Source: JAYRWN01 sp041917975
GTDB taxonomy: Bacteria; Bacteroidota; Bacteroidia; Chitinophagales; Saprospiraceae
Length of the DNA: 30,053 bases
Direction of reading: 5' to 3'
Assembly (NCBI GenBank): GCA_041917975.1
Contig: JAYRWN010000150.1
Coordinates: 1-30,053, forward strand
Position 1 is the stretch's first letter, and every line of letters starts with the position of its first letter. The position numbers and the translations under genes were made by a program. The notes below the pieces were generated by a model. It saw nothing but the letters and a program-made list of their open reading frames with translations. It did not search any database and was not told the DNA's origin. Positions 8,301-15,181 of the stretch are shown piece by piece.

Positions 8301-9323
8301 TCCGTCTGTAGCATCTTCGTTATAGACATAGGCTAACGAGCGGGACGTATCGCAGCCGATATAATCGTCGGTAAAACATCCTAAATCCGGGTCTACCCAC
8401 ATGGCAAAATAGGTGCTGTCAATGGTCGTTGTGGCGCGGTTGATTAACTTATACCGCTGAAAGGTCATATCATTAATCTCATCGTTGGTGGCGTAAGCGA
8501 AAGACTGCACCTGTATTTCCATTTGGATGGGTTTGCCCTGCGTCTGAGTATGAATACCGCCAGCATCGTTATAAATCCAAAAGATCATCTCATCCGGGTA
8601 TTGAGGTGCATTACAACCTCTGATTTCAATTACCGGATAGTCACCATCACACGGGTTATAACGCCCATTGCGATTATTATCAAAAAATGCTGCCAAACCT
8701 TGGGTGGTGTTTGGGAGTTCAAAACCATGCAAATCGGCAAAATACGGGTTACCGCGAGCCGGCCAACCCAGCACATCCTCCGGAATGGTATTACAATCAT
8801 ATGGAACACCTGCTTGTATCGCTTTGTTATAGTTAGCCAGATGAAGGGCAATGTTAGACCCCAATACTTTAAAATGTTTGTCCCACTTAAAGCAGGTTTC
8901 AATGTCGATGGTTCCATTCACCGGGTCAAGGGGGCCAGGCCAAAAATCGTTAGCTGTTCCTGAGCGATAGGTCTGAGCCGCCAATTTTAAATTACCTACC
9001 GGATCGTATCCTCCCAGCCATACAGCACCGGCAAAAATGGCGGACACTTCCGGTATGCCTGAAGCGGGGTCCACTTTAGGTACGATATATTTTCCGTCAC
9101 TCAAATCCCACCAGACATCTCCACCCCCGAGTAATCTCGCGCGCACATTGTTAATGGACTGATCCATCACCGAGCGGGAAGGGGCACAATCAGCCCGCAA
9201 AGAGAGGGCCTGTTGTTTCATTTTACGTTTCTGAAGATAATCCGGGCGATGAGCCAACAGGGTTCCGGTCCACAATATTAGGACGAGAAAACAGTAAGAT
9301 CTTAGAATATAATTGCTCTTCAT
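5382..9323 (-). CDS. Large secreted protein with T9SS type A-like C-terminal sorting domain
   Basis: A 1313-residue secreted protein without a recognised catalytic domain. The N-terminal signal peptide (SYCFLVLILWTGTLLAHRP) is followed by long stretches that look beta-rich. Visible elements are an acidic NNRNGRYNPCDGDYP segment and NNDGLPDPDGDGEG, both resembling calcium-binding loops, and a cysteine-rich patch (CFTDDYIGC...CACPGG). From about residue 1195 a sorting-domain-like module starts: AVPNPYYG at 1198, then ITNLPANCVVTIYSLDGR and GIPVASGVYLIHV, the pattern of type A CTDs. Unusually, about 10 residues (RKFDPSGL) follow the last expected strand. It is sandwiched between the TonB-dependent receptor gene (15 bases) and the PorV-like gene (12 bases), so it is probably exported to the surface and works with them. 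Its biochemical function is unknown. Confidence 0.8.
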   Translation of the reverse strand: MKSNYILRSYCFLVLILWTGTLLAHRPDYLQKRKMKQQALSLRADCAPSRSVMDQSINNVRARLLGGGDVWWDLSDGKYIVPKVDPASGIPEVSAIFAGAVWLGGYDPVGNLKLAAQTYRSGTANDFWPGPLDPVNGTIDIETCFKWDKHFKVLGSNIALHLANYNKAIQAGVPYDCNTIPEDVLGWPARGNPYFADLHGFELPNTTQGLAAFFDNNRNGRYNPCDGDYPVIEIRGCNAPQYPDEMIFWIYNDAGGIHTQTQGKPIQMEIQVQSFAYATNDEINDMTFQRYKLINRATTTIDSTYFAMWVDPDLGCFTDDYIGCDTSRSLAYVYNEDATDGETGCACPGGVNTYCNEVPILGVDYFRGPLDENGNEIGMSSFTYYNNQAVGNWPNGMTDPQVAQEYYNYLSGSWKDGTRFSYGGTAYQLGGSPINYSFTEPPNQASGWSMCTANLDFGDRRMIQASGPFRLDPGAVNELIVGVVWVPDFDYPCPNIERLLSADDIAQSLFDNCFDITDGPDAPDVDIVELDKELILILTNDSVSSNNRFEAYAEVDLQAPAGEVDSLYRFEGYKIYQLINSEVSVGELNDFEKARLIYQVDLKNNVQSVYNWTSIPNPNSSEPVWIPELKVEGANTGIRRTFKVTEDQFASEDRALVNHKKYYFTAIAYAYNGYAPFDPKDVVGQRRPYLEGRRNIRKYEGTPRSIVYTQLNAKYGDGAVVTRLDGQGAGSNFLELSPESRNAIVNGPFTGEITYAPGQGPVKILVFNPLDVKDGEFILKFSDRNLSDNILDPNARWTLTKADDPNRVIVSETTLARLNEQVIASYGFSIVIGQTPEAGSKETATNGALGGVVEYTDKNKSPWLSFIPDGEGVLHYIKTNSGEADNLLDPDRGLSAMGPLVPFLLTDYRRPAAGTPYISPSWHDQGQSFEIVRQRAGLKDLNNIDIVLTPDKKLWSRCVVVETANLFYTSSTVGLGIPAIGNARNFDLRRSPSVGKEDTNNDGLPDPDGDGEGMAWFPGYAIDVETGQRLNIFFGENSVYDGRFFKELFTGGQPIGGDMMWNPTNQLFLDVPAQVSIYNFLMGGQHFIYVSNTAYDACAFIRTRLDPTQNELRKINALTQITWTGIPVLSSGQTVTSYKDGLIPHEVTIKLRVDNPYGVAQGTGVNQGHPAYRFKLSNLEAKVPEAPDLPEVLKAIKAVPNPYYGYSSYETSQFSNIVKITNLPANCVVTIYSLDGRFIRQYKRIESRLPITDRSNPAINDTQIQPDLEWDLKNAKGIPVASGVYLIHVSAPDIGERVIKWFGVQRKFDPSGL

Positions 9324-9338
9324 ACGCTTACATCATTA

Positions 9339-12300
9339 TTAAAATTCAATTATGGCCCCGAGAAAAACACGGCGGGGTAAACTGAATAAATCCGGGTTAT
9401 TTAAAGCCCATGAATAGGAGGCCAGATAAGCATCCACATCCCGACCCGAAGTAATTATGGTATTCAGGGCGCTGCGTCCATCGGATGAGGTTAGATACCC
9501 ATCATCATCAGGAGATCCGGTGACAGGATAAACTCCGACTACATTGCGGCGATCCAGCACATTTTGCACCCTTAAATAGGCATTGACAAACACGGGACGA
9601 TTGTTTTGATCATTCCCAATGCGGAAGCTTTTATCCAAACGCAGATCCAGGGTAAAATTCCATGGCAAGCGGGCTCCGTTGATGGCACCTTTGAAGCCGG
9701 TTCCGGTGAACGGTTGGGCCCGTTGTAATTTGGTATAGGGACGTCCACTGACCGCATTGGCCTGGAGGTTTAACCCCGCATTGGACAAGATATCAAGGCC
9801 TAGAAACCGAGGGCCATTGTACCTATTCCCTTGACCATAACGGTAATCAAAGGTGGTGACAAAGCGGTGACGTTCGTCAAAGGACAATGGAAAAAGTGTA
9901 CGGATATTACCCCGAGTATTGAGCCCGCGTTGGGAATTAGAATTTGATCCGGTACCATCCGCAAACTGGAGCGTGTAATTAGCCGTAAACTCCAGGTTAT
10001 TGGTTCGCCGCAAATCGTATTGGAAAGAAAATCCCTTCACCGTCCCGAAGTCCAGATTACCGTAACTTTCATAAGTGTTGACTGGGGCTGGGATATATAA
10101 ATAGGTGCGACTTTGGATCATATCCCGCATTTCTTTATAGTAGGCCGCTATTTTTAATGCTGACGAGTTAGATATTTTTTGTTGAAAGCCTACTTCATAA
10201 TCAATGGTGCGTTCCGGTCTTAGATTTGGGTTGTTGCTGGGTGTGCGACCGGCATCTTCGAAATAAAAATAATCCAAAGGGGTAGCAATGGTATTGGATG
10301 GCGGTCGCTGGACCAGGATATCATAGTGAGCAAAAAAATTAGCTTCTTCGGAGATGGGGAAAGAAAAAGCGAGGCGCGGCATCCAATTAATCTGTGGCTT
10401 ATAGTCTTCGAAGGATGTAGTATAATCAAAGTCTTTGTTTTTGATGTTCGCTTCGGGGTTCACGTATTTGGGCTGGACTATTTCACCTCCGAAGATGATG
10501 TTACCATCATTAGCGGCAGTACCGTTAGGCAGATACCATTGTTCACCACGGCGGTAGGCTTTCACTTTATTGGAAGTGGAGTTTTCAATATAAACTAAAA
10601 AATCATCAGCCACATTAGCCGGTTTTTCAGCGCCTATAGCTGAGTAGAAGTTCTTAGCATCCATTATTTCATACAACGAGAAGGGGTCTTTCAGCACCAT
10701 GGTATTGGCATCGTAGCGGTCCACACGCACACCCACCCTGAAGATGATATCTTTAAACGAAAATTTATCTTGAAGGTAAGCCGCAGCATAAGTCGGACGA
10801 TTCGGTGCCACGGGGTAGGTGCGTTTGCCCGCCGCATCGACTTGGGTGAAAAAATCTTTAAAACTTAATTTTTGACTTGCTTTGCGACCTAAGTAATCGA
10901 AGCCGTAATAATCCATCAACCCCTGATCGGTAAGTTCCCGTACGGAGAACATATCCAGAGCAAGCTGATCCGGATTGAGCCCATCCACATTGACATAGTC
11001 GTACAAGGTCTGTCCGGTCACTTCACGGACGCGTTTGTAAAAAAGTAAATCAGGATCTTCAGCTATCAGAGTACGGAATTGCTCAAATTGGAATGGTATG
11101 GTTTGCCCTTGAAAGGTGCCGATCACTTGATTGGTATCTACGCCGATGATATGGTCGTTTGCTTGGAGGCGCCCGATGGTCCATAGCCCATTTGGTGCTA
11201 CAGCCCAACTGCGATTCCTGCGTTCTTCCAGGGTTACCCCAAACTGAATATTATGACGGCCCTTACTGGACTTTCCCGGCACCAGGTCGAATGATCCATT
11301 GCCATTAAATGTCAATATTTCTGACTCACCTTTGGAGAAACGATTATAGACCGCTCCGACATTGCTATGGATTCGCCAGACCGTGTTATAATTAGCTGAC
11401 CAGAAACCATTAAACGCATTGTAGGCAAGTAAGTCAGAAGGATTTTGTCCCAAGTTGTAGTTGGCCAGCGTAGGATTAATGGTGCCAGGCGTATAACCTT
11501 CTAGAACCTGTAAATAGCCAGCGTGAGCCAGACCAGGTGCGGGGCCTTTGGTGTAGGCGCTTTCACCTTCTACCGGAATCCAGGTTACATCGAACTTCCC
11601 AACATATCCATAATCAAATAAACGATCTTGGTGAATAGGGTCTTCATCGCGGGTAAATGCTTTTTCATAGCCGGCTTGAAGGGTATAAGTAAAATTCCTA
11701 ATCAAGGCCTTGGAAGCGTTAACCTCTTCCGGTCCCTGGTAACCGATGCGATGTCTTAGTCGCAGGTTAGTGCGGTAACCATGACTGTAAAAAGTTGGGT
11801 TATGTGTATAGTTAAGTAGACCCCAGCCGCCAGGTGTAAATTGGTTTTGGATACTATTGTAGTTGCCGGTAAGGCTAAGGTCGATTCCTTTAGTGATTTG
11901 AGCTTCAAGTTTTCCGGTTAAATCCAAGCGTTGGTTATCCTCATTAGGTTGTGCTTTTAACAGCTGGGCATCATTCATTTGCAGCCCTTCAGCTGTTGAA
12001 AGTGTGGTGCCCAAAACCCTGGCAGTAGGTGTAGTCTCAAGTTCTTTAATTTTAGTTTCGGAAACTCGATAGGCACCCGTAGCCGGCGGATCATCATCCT
12101 CCTGACTGAGGTATTGGCCGGATACCCGAAACCCTAACAGGGGATTACCATTTTTGCGTTTAAAGATAGGACCACTAAGGTTAAAATTTAGAAGATTATA
12201 ACCAAAGGCATCCAGGTATTTGGAAGATTCTGCTTCTATACCTCCACTGAATTTAGCGGAAGGACCTTTGGTAGTGATGGAGATGATACCTCCGGTTACG

Positions 12301-12926
12301 TCGCCATAACGGGCTTCGATACCTCCTGTGATCACCTGCAGTTGGTCTATTTCGGTCTGCGGAATTAAGTTGCCCTGCACCCGTACGCCATCTATATAAT
12401 AATCCGTAGCATTAGTTCTTGAGCCACGTACAGAAATAGCGCCACCATCTATGGAGGAGATGCCCGCGGTGGTCGCTGCCAGTTGATTGATACTTTTCGT
12501 AGGCAAAAAGCGTATTTTTTCTGCGGTGACAATGCCTCCGGAGGTGGTATTATCTTGTTCGATAAGGGGTACCTTATAATCTATAACCTCTATGGTGGTT
12601 AAAGTCAACCCCTGTTCCAGCCCTACATTCAGGCGGGTCAGTTTGCCGGCATAGATAATGACCCCATTTTGGCGCTGGCTTTGGTAACCGGTGTAGCTAA
12701 ATTCAATATCATATGTACCTGGATCAAGGTTCGAAATGGCATAATTTCCCTCGGCGTCGGTGTCCGTGCCGGTGATGAGTATGCCATTTTTGTATAGGGC
12801 AATATTAGCCCCGATGATGGGCTCATTGGTTTCTTTATCAATTAATTTTCCTTCAATGGCTGATTGGGCTTGTAGCCCAAAGGCACAGCATAACATCCAT
12901 GCCACCACCCACATCCACTTATGCAT
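9339..12926 (-). CDS. TonB-dependent receptor with carboxypeptidase-regulatory-like domain
   Basis: Outer-membrane active transporter of 1195 residues. Signal peptide 1-21 (cleavage likely after LQA); CarboxypepD_reg-like beta-sandwich about 22-105 (IEGKLIDKETNEPIIGANI, GNYAISNLDPGTYDI); plug about 125-225 with ISVRGSRTNATDYYIDGVRV and IEARYGDVTGGIISI; then a long barrel ending with phenylalanine (FLGAIIEF), the usual outer-membrane signature. The region around TIEVIDYKVPLIEQ (111-124) is the likely TonB-contact segment. It is not a clear SusC: no SusD partner follows. Instead come the 1313-residue CTD protein and the PorV-like barrel, so it is more like the receptor of a T9SS-linked module. 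Substrate unknown. I chose the ATG at 12926 over a GTG at 12947 because the signal peptide then starts normally. Confidence 0.93.
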   Translation of the reverse strand: MHKWMWVVAWMLCCAFGLQAQSAIEGKLIDKETNEPIIGANIALYKNGILITGTDTDAEGNYAISNLDPGTYDIEFSYTGYQSQRQNGVIIYAGKLTRLNVGLEQGLTLTTIEVIDYKVPLIEQDNTTSGGIVTAEKIRFLPTKSINQLAATTAGISSIDGGAISVRGSRTNATDYYIDGVRVQGNLIPQTEIDQLQVITGGIEARYGDVTGGIISITTKGPSAKFSGGIEAESSKYLDAFGYNLLNFNLSGPIFKRKNGNPLLGFRVSGQYLSQEDDDPPATGAYRVSETKIKELETTPTARVLGTTLSTAEGLQMNDAQLLKAQPNEDNQRLDLTGKLEAQITKGIDLSLTGNYNSIQNQFTPGGWGLLNYTHNPTFYSHGYRTNLRLRHRIGYQGPEEVNASKALIRNFTYTLQAGYEKAFTRDEDPIHQDRLFDYGYVGKFDVTWIPVEGESAYTKGPAPGLAHAGYLQVLEGYTPGTINPTLANYNLGQNPSDLLAYNAFNGFWSANYNTVWRIHSNVGAVYNRFSKGESEILTFNGNGSFDLVPGKSSKGRHNIQFGVTLEERRNRSWAVAPNGLWTIGRLQANDHIIGVDTNQVIGTFQGQTIPFQFEQFRTLIAEDPDLLFYKRVREVTGQTLYDYVNVDGLNPDQLALDMFSVRELTDQGLMDYYGFDYLGRKASQKLSFKDFFTQVDAAGKRTYPVAPNRPTYAAAYLQDKFSFKDIIFRVGVRVDRYDANTMVLKDPFSLYEIMDAKNFYSAIGAEKPANVADDFLVYIENSTSNKVKAYRRGEQWYLPNGTAANDGNIIFGGEIVQPKYVNPEANIKNKDFDYTTSFEDYKPQINWMPRLAFSFPISEEANFFAHYDILVQRPPSNTIATPLDYFYFEDAGRTPSNNPNLRPERTIDYEVGFQQKISNSSALKIAAYYKEMRDMIQSRTYLYIPAPVNTYESYGNLDFGTVKGFSFQYDLRRTNNLEFTANYTLQFADGTGSNSNSQRGLNTRGNIRTLFPLSFDERHRFVTTFDYRYGQGNRYNGPRFLGLDILSNAGLNLQANAVSGRPYTKLQRAQPFTGTGFKGAINGARLPWNFTLDLRLDKSFRIGNDQNNRPVFVNAYLRVQNVLDRRNVVGVYPVTGSPDDDGYLTSSDGRSALNTIITSGRDVDAYLASYSWALNNPDLFSLPRRVFLGAIIEF

Positions 12927-13003
12927 ATCAGAAAATCTAGTTATCACGCTTAAAAGTAGTGGTTATAAATAGTATCTAAAATCTTTTTCTTAGTCATTAA
13001 CGT

Positions 13004-13960
13004 TTAGAGACGACCTTTTGAAACTTCGGCTGCTATCTTTTCAACCAGTAACGCGGCTATTTTATATTTAGATTCCTTAGTCCAGCCTGCGATGTGGGGT
13101 GTAAGCAAGACTTGTGGCAGTCCGTAAAGTTCTTGATACATACCTTCTTCTTCAGCAGTAAAAGTATCCACTTTTTCATTTTCAAAAACATCCAAAGCCG
13201 CTTTACTTACCTGACCTTCCTTCAAGGCGGATAGCAGGTGAGCTGTATGAACTATTTTCCCACGTGAGGTATTAATAATGATTACTCCCCGTTTGCACCG
13301 ATACAGAAAATCAAGATCAACCAAATAGTTTGTTTCAGTTGTCAAAGGAAGGTGAAAGCTTATAAAATCCGCCTCGGCACAAAGCCGTGAAGAGTCCGCC
13401 TCCTGAACATGTGTTAGGCCATGGCTGTATCCGGGTGTTTTATATTTATCATAAGTGATTACAGATATATCAAGACTGGCAGTTATTTGGCCTAAACGAC
13501 TCCCATTATGACCGAATCCATAGATTCCTAAGGTCTTGCCAGCTAATTCTAACCCACGGTTGGCTTCACGACACCATTTTTTGTTACGTACTTCATGGTC
13601 AGCCCTTACAAAATTATTGGCTAAAGTGAGGAGCATACCCAAGGCGTGCTCTGCTACGGCATTAGCATTGCCTTCCGGTGAGCTGAAGATTAAGATACCC
13701 CGTGCTTCAGCTGCGTCTACATCTATGGTATCCAATCCAGACCCCAGTCGAGCGATAAAACGCAAGCGAGTAGCTGCTTTTAGAAACAGCTCGTTCACCA
13801 GGATTTTGGTGTTGACCACTACACCTTGGTAAATCGCAATAGCCTTGATGGTAGCTTCCAGAGTTATCTCGGGCTCATAATCTACGGCATAGTCCAGATC
13901 TTTTAATGCGGATAATAAATAGGGATGTACGTCATCCGTTACCAGTACTCGCCCCCGCAT
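13004..13960 (-). CDS. D-2-hydroxyacid dehydrogenase (SerA-like)
   Basis: NAD-dependent dehydrogenase of the D-isomer-specific 2-hydroxyacid family, 318 residues, cytoplasmic. The Rossmann motif is G148-F-G150-H-N-G153, and D171 after the second strand fits NAD rather than NADP. The catalytic set is R233 (NTSRG), a glutamate in DVFENE (E260 or E262) and H289 (LTPHIAGWT). It resembles 3-phosphoglycerate dehydrogenase but lacks the ACT regulatory domain, and HIAGW replaces the HLGAS typical of SerA, so the substrate (phosphoglycerate, glyoxylate/hydroxypyruvate or another) cannot be fixed from sequence. Its start is one base from the porQ stop codon, so the two are surely co-transcribed; no metabolic partner is adjacent. 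Confidence 0.92.
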   Translation of the reverse strand: MRGRVLVTDDVHPYLLSALKDLDYAVDYEPEITLEATIKAIAIYQGVVVNTKILVNELFLKAATRLRFIARLGSGLDTIDVDAAEARGILIFSSPEGNANAVAEHALGMLLTLANNFVRADHEVRNKKWCREANRGLELAGKTLGIYGFGHNGSRLGQITASLDISVITYDKYKTPGYSHGLTHVQEADSSRLCAEADFISFHLPLTTETNYLVDLDFLYRCKRGVIIINTSRGKIVHTAHLLSALKEGQVSKAALDVFENEKVDTFTAEEEGMYQELYGLPQVLLTPHIAGWTKESKYKIAALLVEKIAAEVSKGRL

Positions 13961-13961
13961 A

Positions 13962-15080
13962 TCATAAATCTATTTGTTTTTTGAAAAATGAGGTCAATGG
14001 TACGCGCAAACCTAAATGATGTGTGCTTCCGGCTAAATGATAGGTTCCAAATCCGTAATCCAAACGGAGCCGACCAAAATTTAACCCCACACCACCTGAA
14101 AATCCGGCGAAACTGCGGTATGCTTCCACCTCCAGTTCTTTTTTCCGAAAATGATTATACCCCAGTCTGAGTGTCAGCCGCTCGGGTTTACCCAATGGGA
14201 TTTCAATACCAAAAATCAGATGACGAAAAAAATTATCCACAAACTTAGAAGTAGCGGATGGTTCGGGGATCGGGATACCAAAAATATCGGTTTGTGGTTC
14301 GGCGTCATCATCATAACGCAGCGTCCATTGCTCCAATTGATAGGCGGTAATAAATAAACGCAAAGGAACGTATCTCAGCCGGGTACTGAACGTGGCAGCT
14401 AAGCGTACAGGCAGCGGATCGGTGGGCCCGCCGCGATAATACGTGCTGAGCTGCCCTCCCAGATTGCGAACACCCAATCCGAACCAACTCAAGCTGTCTT
14501 TAAATCGGTAATGGACTCCCAGATCAAGGCCAAGTCCGGTGGCCTGATAACTTTCCAGGTTTGACAGGATAAACTTCATGTTAGCGCCAAAACTCCAACG
14601 AGTATTGATAGGTATACTTCCTCCAGCGGTAAATATGTATTCTGCCGCTGCAAAAGTTCCGTTGATCTGGCCAAATTCATCGGCGTGCTGGAACTCACCA
14701 TAATTCATAAACTTCAAGCCGGTGTGCATAAGCAAGGCCGACTGTTTTTTGGGCTTGAAAGCGTAGTCTACATAGCCTTGTTTCAATCCCGCATAATAGA
14801 ATTGATAGTTTATGGCCAGAGTGCCCAAAGCTGCCGAGTTCAAAGTGGCTGGGTTATGATAGGCCAAATTTACATCCTGGTCATAAATACTCATATTCTC
14901 CCCACCCAATGCCGCGAGGCGTGGGCTGACCGGGGAATTAAGCCATGAAAAGATCTGACGGCCACCATCTTGAGCATTCGCATAGTATTGTAAAGATAGC
15001 AGTCCCATAAAGATTAAACGGCTAAACCAAAGTGGACGCTTATTTATATGGAAAGCAAGGCAGGTAAGGTCATCAACCAT
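13962..15080 (-). CDS. porQ: Type IX secretion system protein PorQ
   Basis: Outer-membrane beta-barrel of the PorV/PorQ family, 372 residues. The mature N terminus carries the PorQ signature: GGRQIFSWLNSPVSPRLAALGG followed by DVNLAYHNPATLN. The C terminus, THHLGLRVPLTSFF, is a typical last strand. In known T9SS, PorQ is an outer-membrane attachment-complex component working with PorU, PorV and PorZ on cargo after translocation. The signal peptide (LIFMGLLSLQYYANAQ) is preceded by a long N-terminal region. The longest frame begins at a TTG (15119) that overlaps the ppiD terminator hairpin region, so the ATG at 15080 is preferred. It is followed one base later by the hydroxyacid dehydrogenase gene. 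No consensus promoter was found upstream of it. Confidence 0.92.
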   Translation of the reverse strand: MVDDLTCLAFHINKRPLWFSRLIFMGLLSLQYYANAQDGGRQIFSWLNSPVSPRLAALGGENMSIYDQDVNLAYHNPATLNSAALGTLAINYQFYYAGLKQGYVDYAFKPKKQSALLMHTGLKFMNYGEFQHADEFGQINGTFAAAEYIFTAGGSIPINTRWSFGANMKFILSNLESYQATGLGLDLGVHYRFKDSLSWFGLGVRNLGGQLSTYYRGGPTDPLPVRLAATFSTRLRYVPLRLFITAYQLEQWTLRYDDDAEPQTDIFGIPIPEPSATSKFVDNFFRHLIFGIEIPLGKPERLTLRLGYNHFRKKELEVEAYRSFAGFSGGVGLNFGRLRLDYGFGTYHLAGSTHHLGLRVPLTSFFKKQIDL

Positions 15081-15112
15081 CACAACACTAGTGCTAAAAT
15101 TTATCCTAAGTA

Positions 15113-15152
15113 TAAACAAAAAACCGGGGCCAAGTTTTAATCCTGGCCCCGG
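15113..15152 (-). terminator. Intrinsic terminator of ppiD
   Basis: Perfect 9-bp GC-rich stem (15124-15132 with 15144-15152; ccggggcca / tggccccgg) and an 11-base loop. On the minus strand it is followed by six T and then TGTTTATA (complement of 15111-15123). It lies 29 bases past the ppiD stop codon and just before porQ. Confidence 0.9.
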
Positions 15153-15181
15153 TAAAGTATATTTTATCAGCAGTTACCCGA

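Noticed and set aside
8523..8963. 146-codon plus-strand frame inside the 1313-residue gene
   Set aside because: No recognisable domain, no start context, and fully antisense to a continuous long coding frame.
9339..12926. SusC of a polysaccharide utilisation locus
   Set aside because: No SusD, glycoside hydrolase or sensor gene is adjacent; the partners are a CTD-bearing protein and a PorV-like barrel.
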